DNA of 64,000 nucleotides from Actinoallomurus bryophytorum (GCF_006716425.1 NZ_VFOZ01000001.1:5890001-5954000), one strand, 5' to 3'; counted from the first letter of the stretch, positions 56,197 to 64,000 are shown. Notes: generated by a model not told the origin, from the sequence alone. Made by a program: numbers and translations.

Positions 56197-57150
56197 TCAC
56201 GGCAGCTCACGGGCTGGGCGCGTACCGGCGCGCGCCCACAGCGCACGCGTCAGCGCGCTCCCGGCGAGGGTCAGCCGCCGGCCGGTGCCCACCGACACAC
56301 GGCCCGCGAAGACGTTGTGGTCGCGTGCCTCGATGCGCTCCAGGATGTGGGCGTAGAGGGTGCAGGCCGTTGCCACGCAGGGCCGGGACGCCGGATGGAG
56401 CAGCGCGATGGCGGGACGCGCCAGGTCGTAGACGGCGCGGGTCCGGGCGATCTGGTCGGCGAGCGCGCGCCGTACCCGTGGCTCGGGGCGCCCGGTCTCC
56501 CGGCAGCGGGCGAGCAGGGTGCGGTCGACCCCGTAGACGGCGAGCTCGTCGGCGGGCAGATACAGCCGGCCGCGGTCGAGGTCCTCGGCCACGTCGCGCA
56601 GGAAGTTGGTCAGCTGGAACGCCCGCCCGAGCGCCGCGGCGCCGGGAGCGGCCTCGGCCGGTTCGCACACCGTGCCGAGCACGGGCAGCAGTTGCAGCCC
56701 GATCACCTCGGCCGAGCCGTGCATGTACTCCCGTAAGGCGGCCCGGGTCGGATAGCCGCTGACGGTGAGGTCCATCCGCATCGAACGCAGGAACGCCGTG
56801 AACAGCGCGCCGTCGATGCCGAACCTGGTGGCGGTGTCCACGACGGCCGCGAGCACCGGATCCTCGCTGCGGCTCCCGCGCAGTCCGGCGCCGAGAACCG
56901 CCTCGAGGCCGTCGAGCCGGGCCATGGTCTGGGCGGCGTCCACGCCCGCCGCCGGCTCGTCGACGAGGTCGTCGGCGTAACGGGCGAAGCCGTACAGAGC
57001 GTGGATCGCCGGTCGCCGGGCGGGCGGCAGGAGCCGGGTGGCCAGGAAGAAGGTGCGCCCGTGCCGGGCGTTGAGCGCCCGGCACCGGGCGTAGGCGGCA
57101 CGCAGCGAGGGATCCGTGATCCCAGCGGCGTCCAGCTCCCGGCCCGTCAT
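56197..57150 (-). CDS. crtB: Phytoene synthase
   Basis: Condenses two geranylgeranyl diphosphates to phytoene. 317 residues. The two Asp-rich Mg-binding motifs are YADDLVDEP and LTNFLRDVAEDLDRGR, with YCARCRALN-like opening YARCRALNARHGRTFFLATR. ATG 57150 overlaps the crtI stop (ATGA). Confidence 0.95.
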   Translation of the reverse strand: MTGRELDAAGITDPSLRAAYARCRALNARHGRTFFLATRLLPPARRPAIHALYGFARYADDLVDEPAAGVDAAQTMARLDGLEAVLGAGLRGSRSEDPVLAAVVDTATRFGIDGALFTAFLRSMRMDLTVSGYPTRAALREYMHGSAEVIGLQLLPVLGTVCEPAEAAPGAAALGRAFQLTNFLRDVAEDLDRGRLYLPADELAVYGVDRTLLARCRETGRPEPRVRRALADQIARTRAVYDLARPAIALLHPASRPCVATACTLYAHILERIEARDHNVFAGRVSVGTGRRLTLAGSALTRALWARAGTRPARELP

Positions 57151-58718
57151 CGGCCACGGTTCATTGGTCCCTCACCGCTCCTCACTCGCTCCGCGTCCGG
57201 CTTGCCTCGCGGCGCCGGTGCCGGTTCCGCGGCACGTCGCGGGCGTGCGACGGGCATGCCGGTGACCCGGTCGGCGGCCAGCCGTCCCGACAGCAACGCG
57301 GTCGGGATGCCGACGCCGGGTACGGTGCCGCAGCCGGCGAGCACCACGTTGTCCGTCGTACGGGGCAGATTGGCGGGGCGGAACGGCCCGGTCTGGCCGA
57401 ACGTGTGCGACAGGCTGAACGGCGTGCCCGCGATCAGCCCCTGGCGGCCCCAGTCGGCGGGCGTCAGGACGTGCAGGATCTCCGCCTCTCCGCCCAGCCC
57501 GCACCGGTCGGCCGCGAGGCCGGCCACCTCGCGGGCGTACGACGCGCCGATCCGGTCCCAGTCGAGATCGCCTCGCGCCAGGTTCGGAGTGGGGGCGAGG
57601 ACGGACACGAGCTGCCGCCCGTACGGGGCGAGCGCCGGATCCGTGGCGGTGGGCCGGGTCAGCGCCAGTGAGGGGTCGCGCATCAGGCGGCCGTCGCGGA
57701 TGAGGTCGTCGAAGGTCGTCCGCCAGGCGCGGCCGAACAGCAGGTTGTGGTGCGCCGTCCCGCCGGGGCCGGGCACGCTGAGGTGCGCCACGACCGCCGA
57801 TGGCGCGGCGACCAGCGGGTACGGCCGTCGCGGGACATGACCGAGCAGCCGGTAGGCGGTCGTGAGCTCGCACGTGAGCACGACGGCGTCGCATTCGATC
57901 CGCTCGCCGTCCGCGGTGTGCACGGCGGTGACCCGGCGATCGCGGCGCTCCAACCCGGACACGGTGATGCCGCAGCGGAGGTCCACACCGGCGTCCGTGG
58001 CGGCACCGGCCAGGGCGTCGGGCAGCGCCCGCATTCCGCCGCGCGGGAAGTACACGCCGCCGACGGTGTCCATGTAGGCGATCACCGCGTACAGCGCCGG
58101 TGCGCGTCGTGGCGACAGCCCCGCGTACAGGGCCTGGAACGTGAAGACCCGGCGCAGCCGCTCGTCGCGTACGAACCGGCCGACCGCGCGGTCCCAGCGT
58201 CCGAAGCCGCCCATCGCCGCCAGGCGCGCCAGCCCGGGTGTCAGCAGGCCGAGCGGAGAGTCGACGTTCGCGGCGATGAACCTCGCGTACTCCACCTCGT
58301 ACAGCCGGGTCAGCCAGTCGCGCAGCCGCGCGTACCCGGCCGCCTCGCGCGGTCCGGCGAACGCGCGGACCTCCTCGGTCATGGCCTCGCGCCCGGTGCG
58401 TACGTCCAGGGAGGTCCCGTCGCAGAAGTAGGCGCGGTACGCGGGGTCCAGCCGGGTCAGCGGCAGCCGGTCGGCCAGTGAGGCGCCGACGGCGCCGAGG
58501 GTCTCTCCCACGATCTCCGGCATGGTCAGCACGGTCGGCCCGGTGTCGAGCCGGTACCCGCCCACGTCGCGGCGCCCGGCCCGCCCGCCCGGGACGGCCT
58601 CACGCTCCAGGACCGTCACGGTACGGCCGCGACCGCACAGGTGCAGGGCGGCGGCCAGCCCGGAAAGTCCCGCACCGACCACGACGACATGGTCGGTCCT
58701 GCCGAGGACGCTGCGCAT
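57147..58718 (-). CDS. crtI: Phytoene desaturase
   Basis: 523 residues from ATG 58718. N-terminal FAD fold VVVVGAGLSGLAAALHL, then LEREAVPGGRAGRRDVGGYR, and the bacterial-type phytoene desaturase signature near the C-terminus, NVVLAGCGTVPGVGIPTALL. Converts phytoene to lycopene in several steps. A basic tail of about 35 residues follows the core. First gene of the minus-strand operon; crtE is not in the window. Confidence 0.93.
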   Translation of the reverse strand: MRSVLGRTDHVVVVGAGLSGLAAALHLCGRGRTVTVLEREAVPGGRAGRRDVGGYRLDTGPTVLTMPEIVGETLGAVGASLADRLPLTRLDPAYRAYFCDGTSLDVRTGREAMTEEVRAFAGPREAAGYARLRDWLTRLYEVEYARFIAANVDSPLGLLTPGLARLAAMGGFGRWDRAVGRFVRDERLRRVFTFQALYAGLSPRRAPALYAVIAYMDTVGGVYFPRGGMRALPDALAGAATDAGVDLRCGITVSGLERRDRRVTAVHTADGERIECDAVVLTCELTTAYRLLGHVPRRPYPLVAAPSAVVAHLSVPGPGGTAHHNLLFGRAWRTTFDDLIRDGRLMRDPSLALTRPTATDPALAPYGRQLVSVLAPTPNLARGDLDWDRIGASYAREVAGLAADRCGLGGEAEILHVLTPADWGRQGLIAGTPFSLSHTFGQTGPFRPANLPRTTDNVVLAGCGTVPGVGIPTALLSGRLAADRVTGMPVARPRRAAEPAPAPRGKPDAERVRSGEGPMNRGR

Positions 58719-58802
58719 GTGGCAACGAATACCCCGCTGACCAGGTCGTTTACACGACCTCCCAGGCCATGATTGCGCCGGGACCGAGCCGCGCGGCACA
58801 TG

Positions 58803-58838
58803 GTTCGGGGCCCCTCAGGACTACGAGGGGCCCCGAAC
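58803..58838 (-). terminator. Terminator hairpin after the RlpA-like gene
   Basis: 14-bp arms GTTCGGGGCCCCTC and complement, around an 8-nt loop, 38 bp after the stop codon of the RlpA-like gene. It isolates the crt operon promoter (58719-58802) from the upstream transcription unit. Confidence 0.75.
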
Positions 58839-58875
58839 GCCCCCCAGGGGGGAAGGGGGGCGGGAAAGAAGGTTC

Positions 58876-59481
58876 TTACTTCTCGGACACTCCGGTCGCC
58901 ATGTCGTAGCCGGTGCCGGAGTGGCGGTAGACGGGGCCGGTGCCCAACTGGAGCACCTGAAACTTGATCGGGACCGAGTTGGACCGGGTGCCGGTGAGGT
59001 ACTGCATCATCTCCTCGGACAGGTCGACGATGGCCGGCGGGTTGTGCTGGGCCACCGCCCACTCCGCGGGTCCGAAGTCCTCGACCACGCCGACGGCGCT
59101 CTTCTTGCCGATGGTGACCTTCACCTTGGTGCCGAGTGGCCAGTAGGGGCTGGCCAGGGTGTGGTACGACATCGGCTTGCCGGACGCGGTCTGCGCGTCC
59201 CAGAACGATGTGCCGGTGGAGATGCCGCCCGGCAGCGCGGCGGCCTTCTTCTCTGGCGCGTGCGAGGGCAGCTTGAGCCCGTGGCCCACCTCGCCGGGGA
59301 CCAGGCCGGAGACGCCTCTCGACGCCTCGACGGTGCTGGCGCTGGCCGCCTTGGCCGGCGGAGCCTCCGTGTGGAGGACGGCGACGGAGAGCCCGGCGCC
59401 GACCACGGCGACTCCGGTCACCGCGGTCGCGATCGTCTTGGCGGAGAACCGGTCGAAAGTGTCACGACGGAAATTGATCAT
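58876..59481 (-). CDS. Exported RlpA-like (double-psi beta-barrel) protein
   Basis: 201 residues, with a basic N-terminus and signal/anchor TIATAVTGVAVVGAGLSVAV. The C-terminal half has the 3D/RlpA signature ASPYWPLGTKVKVTIGKKSA, then VEDFGPAEWA and IVDLSEEMMQYL, with the late conserved Asp of the barrel. Such domains bind or cleave peptidoglycan glycan strands. It lies 86 bp downstream of the CHAP gene with only a weak hairpin between, so both may be under riboswitch control. Confidence 0.78.
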   Translation of the reverse strand: MINFRRDTFDRFSAKTIATAVTGVAVVGAGLSVAVLHTEAPPAKAASASTVEASRGVSGLVPGEVGHGLKLPSHAPEKKAAALPGGISTGTSFWDAQTASGKPMSYHTLASPYWPLGTKVKVTIGKKSAVGVVEDFGPAEWAVAQHNPPAIVDLSEEMMQYLTGTRSNSVPIKFQVLQLGTGPVYRHSGTGYDMATGVSEK

Positions 59482-59567
59482 GGGGGGAAATGCCTCTCAG
59501 CACAGGGGGATTTGGGGGGATGTGCAGGCTGAACACACCGGTCGGCGAGCGGCCGGGGAGGCGTGGG

Positions 59568-60335
59568 TCAGGCGTTGTCGGAGCTGTACTCGGGGTAGCC
59601 GTAGCCGACGACCGACGACACGTCACGGGTGCGGATCTTGACGGCGTTGTCGGTGTTGCCCTCGATGGTCTGGATGGTGCCGTTGTGGTTGTCCTTCATG
59701 ACCATGCCGACGTGGTCGATGCTGTCGATCGACTTGCTGCCGCTCCAGGAGAAGAACACGACCGCGCCGGGCGTCGCGTTCTGGCCCCAGCGGCCCTGGT
59801 CCTTGAACCACTGGGCGTGTGTACGGGTGAACGCGTCCGCGCCCATCCCCTTCACACCCAGCTGCGCTCCGATCCAGGAGACGAACATGTCGCACCAGTT
59901 GGCGTTGGCGTAGTCCGAGACCTTGCCGCCGTCGCGCTTGACGCCGCGCTCGGCCCAAGGGGAGGAGACGAACCACTTCTGGAACTTGGTGCCGCCGCCG
60001 AGGGAGTCCTCGGTGACACCCACCTGGGCGGAGGCGAGCTTCAGCGCGTCCGCCGCGGTGGGCGTCCAGGCACGGCCACCCTTGAGGGCATTGGTAATAC
60101 CCTTACCGGGCAGAGGTACCTGCGCCACAGGGTGCGGCGCCTTCGAGGGCGCTGCGGCACGGGGTACCACCGCCAGCGCTCCGGCTGAGATCGCGTTGAC
60201 CTTCTGAGATGAGTGGGCAGGGGCCGCCGCGATCAGGCTGATCGCGGTCGCACCGGCCGCCGCGACGCCCGCGAGGGCTCCGCCGAACTTGGTGGCCTGC
60301 ATTACACGGCATGACTTCGTGTGTCGACCTGACAC
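59568..60335 (-). CDS. Exported CHAP-domain peptidoglycan hydrolase-like protein
   Basis: About 255 residues. Start GTG 60335 follows AAGGAG; ATG 60302 and ATG 60359 are alternatives. Signal KFGGALAGVAAAGATAISLI. CHAP-type cysteine amidase/endopeptidase fold: catalytic Cys in ANANWCDMFVSWIGAQLG and His in SIDHVGMVMKDN, with IQTIEGNTD. Amidase or endopeptidase on the cell wall is likely, though it could be a transferase. Cell-wall hydrolase genes of actinobacteria are classic targets of the c-di-AMP riboswitch seen upstream. Confidence 0.85.
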   Translation of the reverse strand: MSGRHTKSCRVMQATKFGGALAGVAAAGATAISLIAAAPAHSSQKVNAISAGALAVVPRAAAPSKAPHPVAQVPLPGKGITNALKGGRAWTPTAADALKLASAQVGVTEDSLGGGTKFQKWFVSSPWAERGVKRDGGKVSDYANANWCDMFVSWIGAQLGVKGMGADAFTRTHAQWFKDQGRWGQNATPGAVVFFSWSGSKSIDSIDHVGMVMKDNHNGTIQTIEGNTDNAVKIRTRDVSSVVGYGYPEYSSDNA

Positions 60336-60357
60336 GATGGGGTACTCCTTCGCTTCC

Positions 60358-60506
60358 ATGCCGCTTACCGGGTTAGCTGACGGGTTCGGGCGTGGAAGCT
60401 GCCCTACGGCGCATTGGGGATGCGTCGATTCACCCCAGTGGTGCGGTGGGTCCCCGGTTCCGCGATGGCGGATTCAGCGGGAGCCGTCCGTGACATGGAC
60501 GGCTCT
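60358..60506 (-). ncRNA. c-di-AMP (ydaO/yuaA) riboswitch, proximal copy
   Basis: On the minus strand the leader of the CHAP gene holds the conserved ydaO elements in order: CGCTGAATCCGCC, GCGGAACCGGGGACCCA, GGGGTGAATC, GTAGGGC, then CCGAACCCGTCAGCTAACC and GGTAAGCGG directly before the gene. The spacing matches known actinobacterial ydaO motifs. In actinobacteria these RNAs control wall-remodelling genes in response to c-di-AMP. Confidence 0.85.
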
Positions 60507-60528
60507 TTAAGAGACAGGGGGAAAGGGG

Positions 60529-60549
60529 GGCCGCGATCGATCCGCGGCC
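60529..60549 (-). terminator. Attenuator-like terminator between the two riboswitch copies
   Basis: 7-bp arms GGCCGCG / CGCGGCC with a 7-nt loop, followed on the minus strand by CCCCCCTTT. Placed after the distal riboswitch and before the proximal one, so it could be the expression platform of the distal copy. Confidence 0.6.
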
Positions 60550-60562
60550 GATGTATTCAGGT

Positions 60563-60583
60563 CTAGGGGGTCTTGTACGACAT
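60563..60583 (-). CDS. Six-codon leader minigene
   Basis: On the minus strand AAGGA, 9 nt, ATG starts a frame reading MSYKTP and then TAG. It lies between the distal riboswitch and the terminator at 60529-60549, where translation could influence folding. Very short, so possibly chance. Confidence 0.35.
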   Translation of the reverse strand: MSYKTP

Positions 60584-60597
60584 GGCGTGGGTCCTTA

Positions 60598-60755
60598 CTC
60601 CAGACGCCTACCGGGCTGGCTGCGGTTCGGGCGTCAGAATCGCCCTACGGACACGCTGGAGGCGTGCCGACTCACCTCAGGAGACACATGGGGTCCCCGG
60701 CTCCGCCTGCTCAGGCGGATGCGGCGGGCCGCACCGGCATCAGAGGTGATCCATT
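60598..60755 (-). ncRNA. c-di-AMP (ydaO) riboswitch-like element, distal copy
   Basis: A second ydaO-like sequence in the same orientation: CGCATCCGCC, GGCGGAGCCGGGGACCCCA, GAGGTGAGTCG, GTAGGGCG, CGCCCGAACCGCAGCCAGC and GGTAGGCG. It is less canonical than the proximal copy (AGCCAGCC in place of AGCTAACC) but all segments are present and in order. It therefore forms a tandem arrangement with the proximal copy. Confidence 0.7.
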
Positions 60756-60934
60756 AGGGGGGATCCCGGGAGATGCGCGGGAGCGACGCGTTTCTTGGAT
60801 ATGAGCCGCCTCGGCCCTGGAAGGGGGGCCCCTCTCACGCTTCCTCGCGTGCCGCACGTCTCGCGTGCTGGTGGGCAGGCCCTGGCCGGCGGATATGGTT
60901 CGGACGACGCATGGGGGGCGTCGCCGGTCAACCG

Positions 60935-60963
60935 AACATAGCAAACATATTTCGGGCCGTAAA
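60935..60963 (-). promoter_or_regulatory. Candidate promoter of the riboswitch-controlled transcript
   Basis: Minus-strand TTTACG (60963-60958) and TATGTT (60940-60935), separated by exactly 17 bp, in the only A/T-rich part of 60760-61050. Transcription would start near 60928 and run through both riboswitches. The rest of the 693-bp region 60360-61052 has no other gene. Confidence 0.5.
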
Positions 60964-61052
60964 GGCCAAATATGGACATGCACCCCATCTGACCTGGGAG
61001 AAGATCACGGGCCGGGCGTCCAGACCCCGGATCCCCGGCGAACAAAGGGGTT

Positions 61053-61790
61053 TCAGCCGACGGCGGCTTGATCACCCAGCGTGATGATCTCATCGTGGCG
61101 CTGGATGATGATCTCGGCCAGCTCCGGCGCGGGGCCGAGCGCCGCCGAGACCGCCTCCGCCCCGGCCGCGAGCGACTCCTCACGGACCTTGTCGGCGAAA
61201 TGGCCCGGAGCGAGGAAGTAGGAGGCGACCGCGACCCGGCGCGCACCGTCCTCGCGCAGGGCGCGTACGGCCTCGGCCGGCGTGGGGCGCGCCGCGGAGG
61301 CGTAGGCGGGGACCACGCGCCCCCAGCCGCGCCAGCGCCGCGCCATGGCGTTGATCGTCGCGTTCGCCGACGGGTCGCTGGAACCCGCCGCGGCCAGCAC
61401 GAGGGCCGTGCCGGGGTCGGGCGTCACGCCCGCCTCGGCCAGCCTGCGCTCCAGGGCCGCGGTCATCAGCGGGTGCGGGCCCAGCGTGGCGCCGTACCGC
61501 ACGCGCAGCCAGGGATGGGCCCTGTGGACGTCGGCGAGCGCGCCGGGGATGTCGGTCTTGCTGTGGTACGCCGAGGTGAGCAGCAGGGGGAGCACGACGG
61601 CCTCCCCGGTGCCTTCGGCGGCCAGGGCGCCGAGCACCTGCCCCGGGGCCGGCGGAGCGTGGTCGAGGTAGGACGTGAGGACCCGCAGACCCGACCGGCG
61701 GCGTACGAGGCCGAGGAGCTCCTCGACCGTCGCCGCCGCTCGCGGGTCACGGCTGCCGTGCGCCACCGCGACCAGCGGTGCGGTGGACAC
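61053..61790 (-). CDS. Sirohydrochlorin chelatase-like protein (CbiX/SirB family)
   Basis: About 245 residues. The metal-site His is in LVAVAHGSRDPRA and a second in LLTSAYHSKTDIP; a further His lies in YFLAPGHFADKVR, giving the two-repeat CbiX layout. Inserts Fe2+ into sirohydrochlorin to make sirohaem, the cofactor of the sulfite reductase encoded three genes upstream in the same operon. GTG 61790 is chosen; ATG 61817 would overlap cysH. Confidence 0.83.
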   Translation of the reverse strand: MSTAPLVAVAHGSRDPRAAATVEELLGLVRRRSGLRVLTSYLDHAPPAPGQVLGALAAEGTGEAVVLPLLLTSAYHSKTDIPGALADVHRAHPWLRVRYGATLGPHPLMTAALERRLAEAGVTPDPGTALVLAAAGSSDPSANATINAMARRWRGWGRVVPAYASAARPTPAEAVRALREDGARRVAVASYFLAPGHFADKVREESLAAGAEAVSAALGPAPELAEIIIQRHDEIITLGDQAAVG

Positions 61791-61798
61791 GGACGGCC

Positions 61799-62512
61799 TC
61801 AGAGGTTGATGCCGCATTCGGACTTTCCCGTGCCGGCCCACCGGCCGCTGCGGGGGTCCTCACCGGGCGCGACGCGCTGGGTGCAGGGCTCGCAGCCGAT
61901 CGAGGGGTACCCGTCGTACTGCAGCGGGTTCACCAGGATGCCGTTGTCCTCGATGTAGGAGGTGAGCTGCTCGTGCGTCCACCGCGCGAGCGGGTTGACC
62001 TTGACCTTCCCGCGGGCGGCGTTCCACTCGACGACCCGCGATCCGCGCCGGTGCGAGGTCTCCTCGCGGCGGATGCCGGTGATCCATGCGAGGTACGGGT
62101 CGAGAGCGCGGTTCAGCGGCTCGACCTTGCGCAGATGGCAGCACAGGTCGGGGTTGCGGCCGTTGAGCCGTGGCCCGAGGTCACGCTCCTGCTCGGCCAC
62201 CGTCCGCGACGAGGTCACGTTCACCACGTTGATCGGATAGACGAGCTCGACGGCGTCGCGGGTGCCGATCGTCTCGGCGAAGTGGTAGCCGGTGTCGACG
62301 AACAGCACGTCGATACCGGGCCGGATCTTGGCAGCGATGTCCACCAGCACGGCGTCCTTCATCGAGGACGTCACGCAGATCCGGTCGCCGAAGGTCGCGA
62401 TGGCCCAGCGGACGATCTCCTCGGCCGGCGCCTCCTCGAGGGCGTCCGCGGCCGACTCGACGATGTCGGTGAGGTCGAGTGCGGCCGGCGCGCGTTCGAA
62501 GGTGAGGGTCAT
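61799..62512 (-). CDS. cysH: Adenylyl-/phosphoadenylyl-sulfate reductase
   Basis: 237 residues. Reduces APS (or PAPS) to sulfite with thioredoxin. PP-loop-like site SSMKDAVLVD, FVDTGYHFAETI, and the two Cys pairs LCCHLRKVEP and GCEPCTQRV that ligate a 4Fe-4S cluster, marking the APS-preferring type. Catalytic Cys in the tail GKSECGINL. ATG 62512 overlaps the zinc-ribbon gene stop and has GGAGG upstream. Confidence 0.94.
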   Translation of the reverse strand: MTLTFERAPAALDLTDIVESAADALEEAPAEEIVRWAIATFGDRICVTSSMKDAVLVDIAAKIRPGIDVLFVDTGYHFAETIGTRDAVELVYPINVVNVTSSRTVAEQERDLGPRLNGRNPDLCCHLRKVEPLNRALDPYLAWITGIRREETSHRRGSRVVEWNAARGKVKVNPLARWTHEQLTSYIEDNGILVNPLQYDGYPSIGCEPCTQRVAPGEDPRSGRWAGTGKSECGINL

Positions 62513-62703
62513 CTCCTGGCCTCCTTGTGCTCGCCGGACGGCAGCCCGGGATCGGTGGCGGCGCTCAGCGCGCCCGTACCCACGTACCGGAGCCGGAACG
62601 CGCGGGTGCAGGCACGGCAGTGCCAGCCACCGTCGCTCTCGTACGGCTCCAGGTCCTCGTCTCCGCAGTAGGGGCAGTAGAACGGAACGGCGCGTTCGGT
62701 CAT
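62509..62703 (-). CDS. Small zinc-ribbon protein of the sulfate reduction operon
   Basis: 64 residues, MTERAVPFYCPYCGDEDL onwards, with CPYC and a CRAC pair about 20 residues apart forming a rubredoxin-like zinc ribbon. It overlaps the reductase gene on one side and cysH on the other by 4 bp each, which implies tight coupling. A known companion in actinobacterial sulfite reductase operons; function unknown, possibly electron transfer or assembly. Confidence 0.78.
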   Translation of the reverse strand: MTERAVPFYCPYCGDEDLEPYESDGGWHCRACTRAFRLRYVGTGALSAATDPGLPSGEHKEARR

Positions 62704-64000
62704 GCGAGATCCCCCTGCTCGGCTCGCTGGACCCAGTCGGCGAAGGACTCGCCGTCGGTCTTTTGCTTCTGGAACCTGCGGAGCACCCGCTCGACGTAGT
62801 CGGGCAGCTCGTCGGCGGTGGTCTTGAGCCCACGGACCTTCTTGCCGAAGGCGCCGCCGATCGAACCGCCGAGGTGGATCTGGTAGCCCTCCACCTGGTT
62901 GCCGTCGGCGTCCGTGACGAGCTGGCCCTTCAGCCCGATGTCGGCGACCTGGATGCGCGCGCAGGAGTTCGGGCAGCCGTTGATGTTGATCGTCAGCGGC
63001 TCCTCGAAGTCCGGCAGCCGCTCCTCCAGCTCGGAGATCAGGTCCATACCGCGCTGCTTGGTCTCGACGATGGCCAGCTTGCAGAACTCGATGCCGGTGC
63101 AGGCCATCGTCTGCCGCCGGAACGTCGACGGCCGCACCTGCAGGTCGTTGGCCTCCAGATCGGCCGCGAGGGCCTCGGTGCGCTCCTCGGGCACGTCCAG
63201 GATGACCATCTTCTGCTCGGTGGTCGTGCGGACCCGGCCCGAGCCGTACTCCTGGGCGAGATCGGCGATCACATGCAGCAGCTCGCCGTTGATCCGGCCG
63301 ACCTTGGGCGCGAACCCGACGTAGTAGTTGCCATCGCGCTGGGGACGGATGCCGACGTGGTCGCGGCGGGCACCGGCCGGAGCACCGGGCGCCGGGCCGT
63401 CGGGCAGCGCGTAGCCGAGGTAGTCCTTCTCCAGCAGCTCGCGGAAGCGCTCGGGGCCCCAGTCGTTCATCAGGAACTTGATGCGGGCGCGGTGGCGCAG
63501 CCGCCGGTAGCCGTAGTCGCGGAAGATCCCGGCGACCCCGGCCCAGACCTCGTGCACCTGGTCCGGCCGGACGAAGGCGCCGAGCCGCTTGCCGAACATC
63601 GGGTTGGTGGACAGGCCGCCGCCGACCCAGATGTCGTAGCCCTTCTCGCCATCGTCGTTGACGACGCCGACGAAGGCGATGTCGTTGATCTCGTGGACCG
63701 TGCACTGCGCCGTGCAGCCGGACAGCGCCGACTTGAACTTGCGCGGCAGGTTGGAGAACTCCGGGCTGCCGATGTAGCGCTCGTTGATCTCGTGGATCTG
63801 CGGCGTGGCGTCGATCACCTCGTCGGCGTCGATCCCGGCGAGCGGGCAGCCGAGGATGACCCGCGGGGTGTCGCCGCACGCCTCGGTCGTGGACAGCCCG
63901 ACCGACTCCAGCGTCTCCCAGATCGCGGGTACCGACTCGATCTCCACCCAGTGGAGCTGGATGTTCTGCCGGTCCGTCAGGTCGGCGGTGCCGCGTGCGT
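62700..64000 (-). CDS. Assimilatory sulfite reductase (ferredoxin), 5' end outside window
   Basis: At least 433 residues; the frame stays open to the window edge (in-frame ARGTADLTDRQNIQLHW precedes the first internal start), so the gene is truncated. Sirohaem/4Fe-4S ligands are in MACTGIEFCKLAIVET and NGCPNSCARIQVADIG, and an earlier conserved region is SGCTAQCTVHEINDIAF. Reduces sulfite to sulfide with six electrons from ferredoxin. Leads the operon with the zinc ribbon, cysH and chelatase genes. Distinction from nitrite reductase rests on the cysH linkage. Confidence 0.9.
   Translation of the reverse strand, partial: ARGTADLTDRQNIQLHWVEIESVPAIWETLESVGLSTTEACGDTPRVILGCPLAGIDADEVIDATPQIHEINERYIGSPEFSNLPRKFKSALSGCTAQCTVHEINDIAFVGVVNDDGEKGYDIWVGGGLSTNPMFGKRLGAFVRPDQVHEVWAGVAGIFRDYGYRRLRHRARIKFLMNDWGPERFRELLEKDYLGYALPDGPAPGAPAGARRDHVGIRPQRDGNYYVGFAPKVGRINGELLHVIADLAQEYGSGRVRTTTEQKMVILDVPEERTEALAADLEANDLQVRPSTFRRQTMACTGIEFCKLAIVETKQRGMDLISELEERLPDFEEPLTININGCPNSCARIQVADIGLKGQLVTDADGNQVEGYQIHLGGSIGGAFGKKVRGLKTTADELPDYVERVLRRFQKQKTDGESFADWVQRAEQGDLA

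Noticed and set aside
60773-61084. Plus-strand frame in the riboswitch leader region
   Set aside because: No ribosome site or conserved content; the region is better explained by the minus-strand promoter and leader.

Overview
The window is high-GC chromosomal DNA from a filamentous-type actinobacterium. Evidence for this is the uniformly G/C-ending codons, frequent GTG and TTG starts, the coproporphyrin-type haem genes (hemE, cgoX, hemQ), an LLM (F420-type) oxidoreductase, LigD-type end-joining enzymes, a LAL-family regulator and an encapsulin. The gene mix fits Streptosporangiales or Thermomonosporaceae better than Streptomyces, but the genus is inference. No tRNA, rRNA, prophage, insertion sequence or CRISPR array was found.

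Layout. 0-5.5 kb: acyl-CoA synthetase, an iron permease under an iron box, a polysaccharide deacetylase, an acetyltransferase and RNase D. 5.5-10.8 kb: DUF3000 protein, small zinc protein, hemE, a DUF4349 lipoprotein, cgoX and hemQ. 11-15.2 kb: hypotheticals, msrB, and a primase-polymerase plus ATP-dependent ligase of the end-joining type. 15.2-19.2 kb: a module (hydrolase-LuxR fusion, 7-bp minisatellite, hotdog-like protein, LLM oxidoreductase) bracketed by a RibD-like reductase gene and a truncated second copy of its 3' end. 19.2-26.3 kb: glgX, a second small reductase, an MFS transporter, an ArsR-SRPBCC fusion and a secreted phosphodiester glycosidase.

26.3-29.8 kb: a compact minus-strand operon in which a DyP peroxidase carrying an encapsulin targeting tail and the encapsulin shell are followed directly by a molybdopterin oxidoreductase, an FAD reductase and a zinc-ribbon protein. 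30-35.2 kb: a VOC protein, a response regulator/kinase/lipoprotein trio, and a class A penicillin-binding protein whose transpeptidase motifs are degenerate. 35.2-39.2 kb: glyoxylate genes (hyi, glxR) divergent from a TetR/acyl-CoA dehydrogenase pair. 39.2-44.2 kb: I36-type inhibitor, winged-helix regulator, cholesterol-oxidase-like enzyme, MFS exporter.

44.5-51.3 kb: a LAL regulator followed by two unrecognised genes. The second is compositionally atypical and has a Gly-Cys/His arrangement that may indicate a deamidase-type toxin. A MarR remnant and a small secreted protein follow. 51.5-58.7 kb: a carotenoid locus (crtI, crtB, crtYc, crtYd, a methyltransferase, a crtU-like gene, a Rieske protein) with the content expected for an aromatic (isorenieratene-type) carotenoid, but without crtE here. 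58.8-61 kb: RlpA-like and CHAP exported proteins behind what look like two tandem c-di-AMP (ydaO) riboswitches separated by a minigene and a terminator. 61-64 kb: an assimilatory sulfate reduction operon (sulfite reductase, zinc ribbon, cysH, sirohydrochlorin chelatase) cut by the right edge.

The best candidates for something undescribed are the 47.5-50.7 kb gene pair, the tandem riboswitch leader, the encapsulin operon fused to a molybdoenzyme module, and the inactive-looking PBP.
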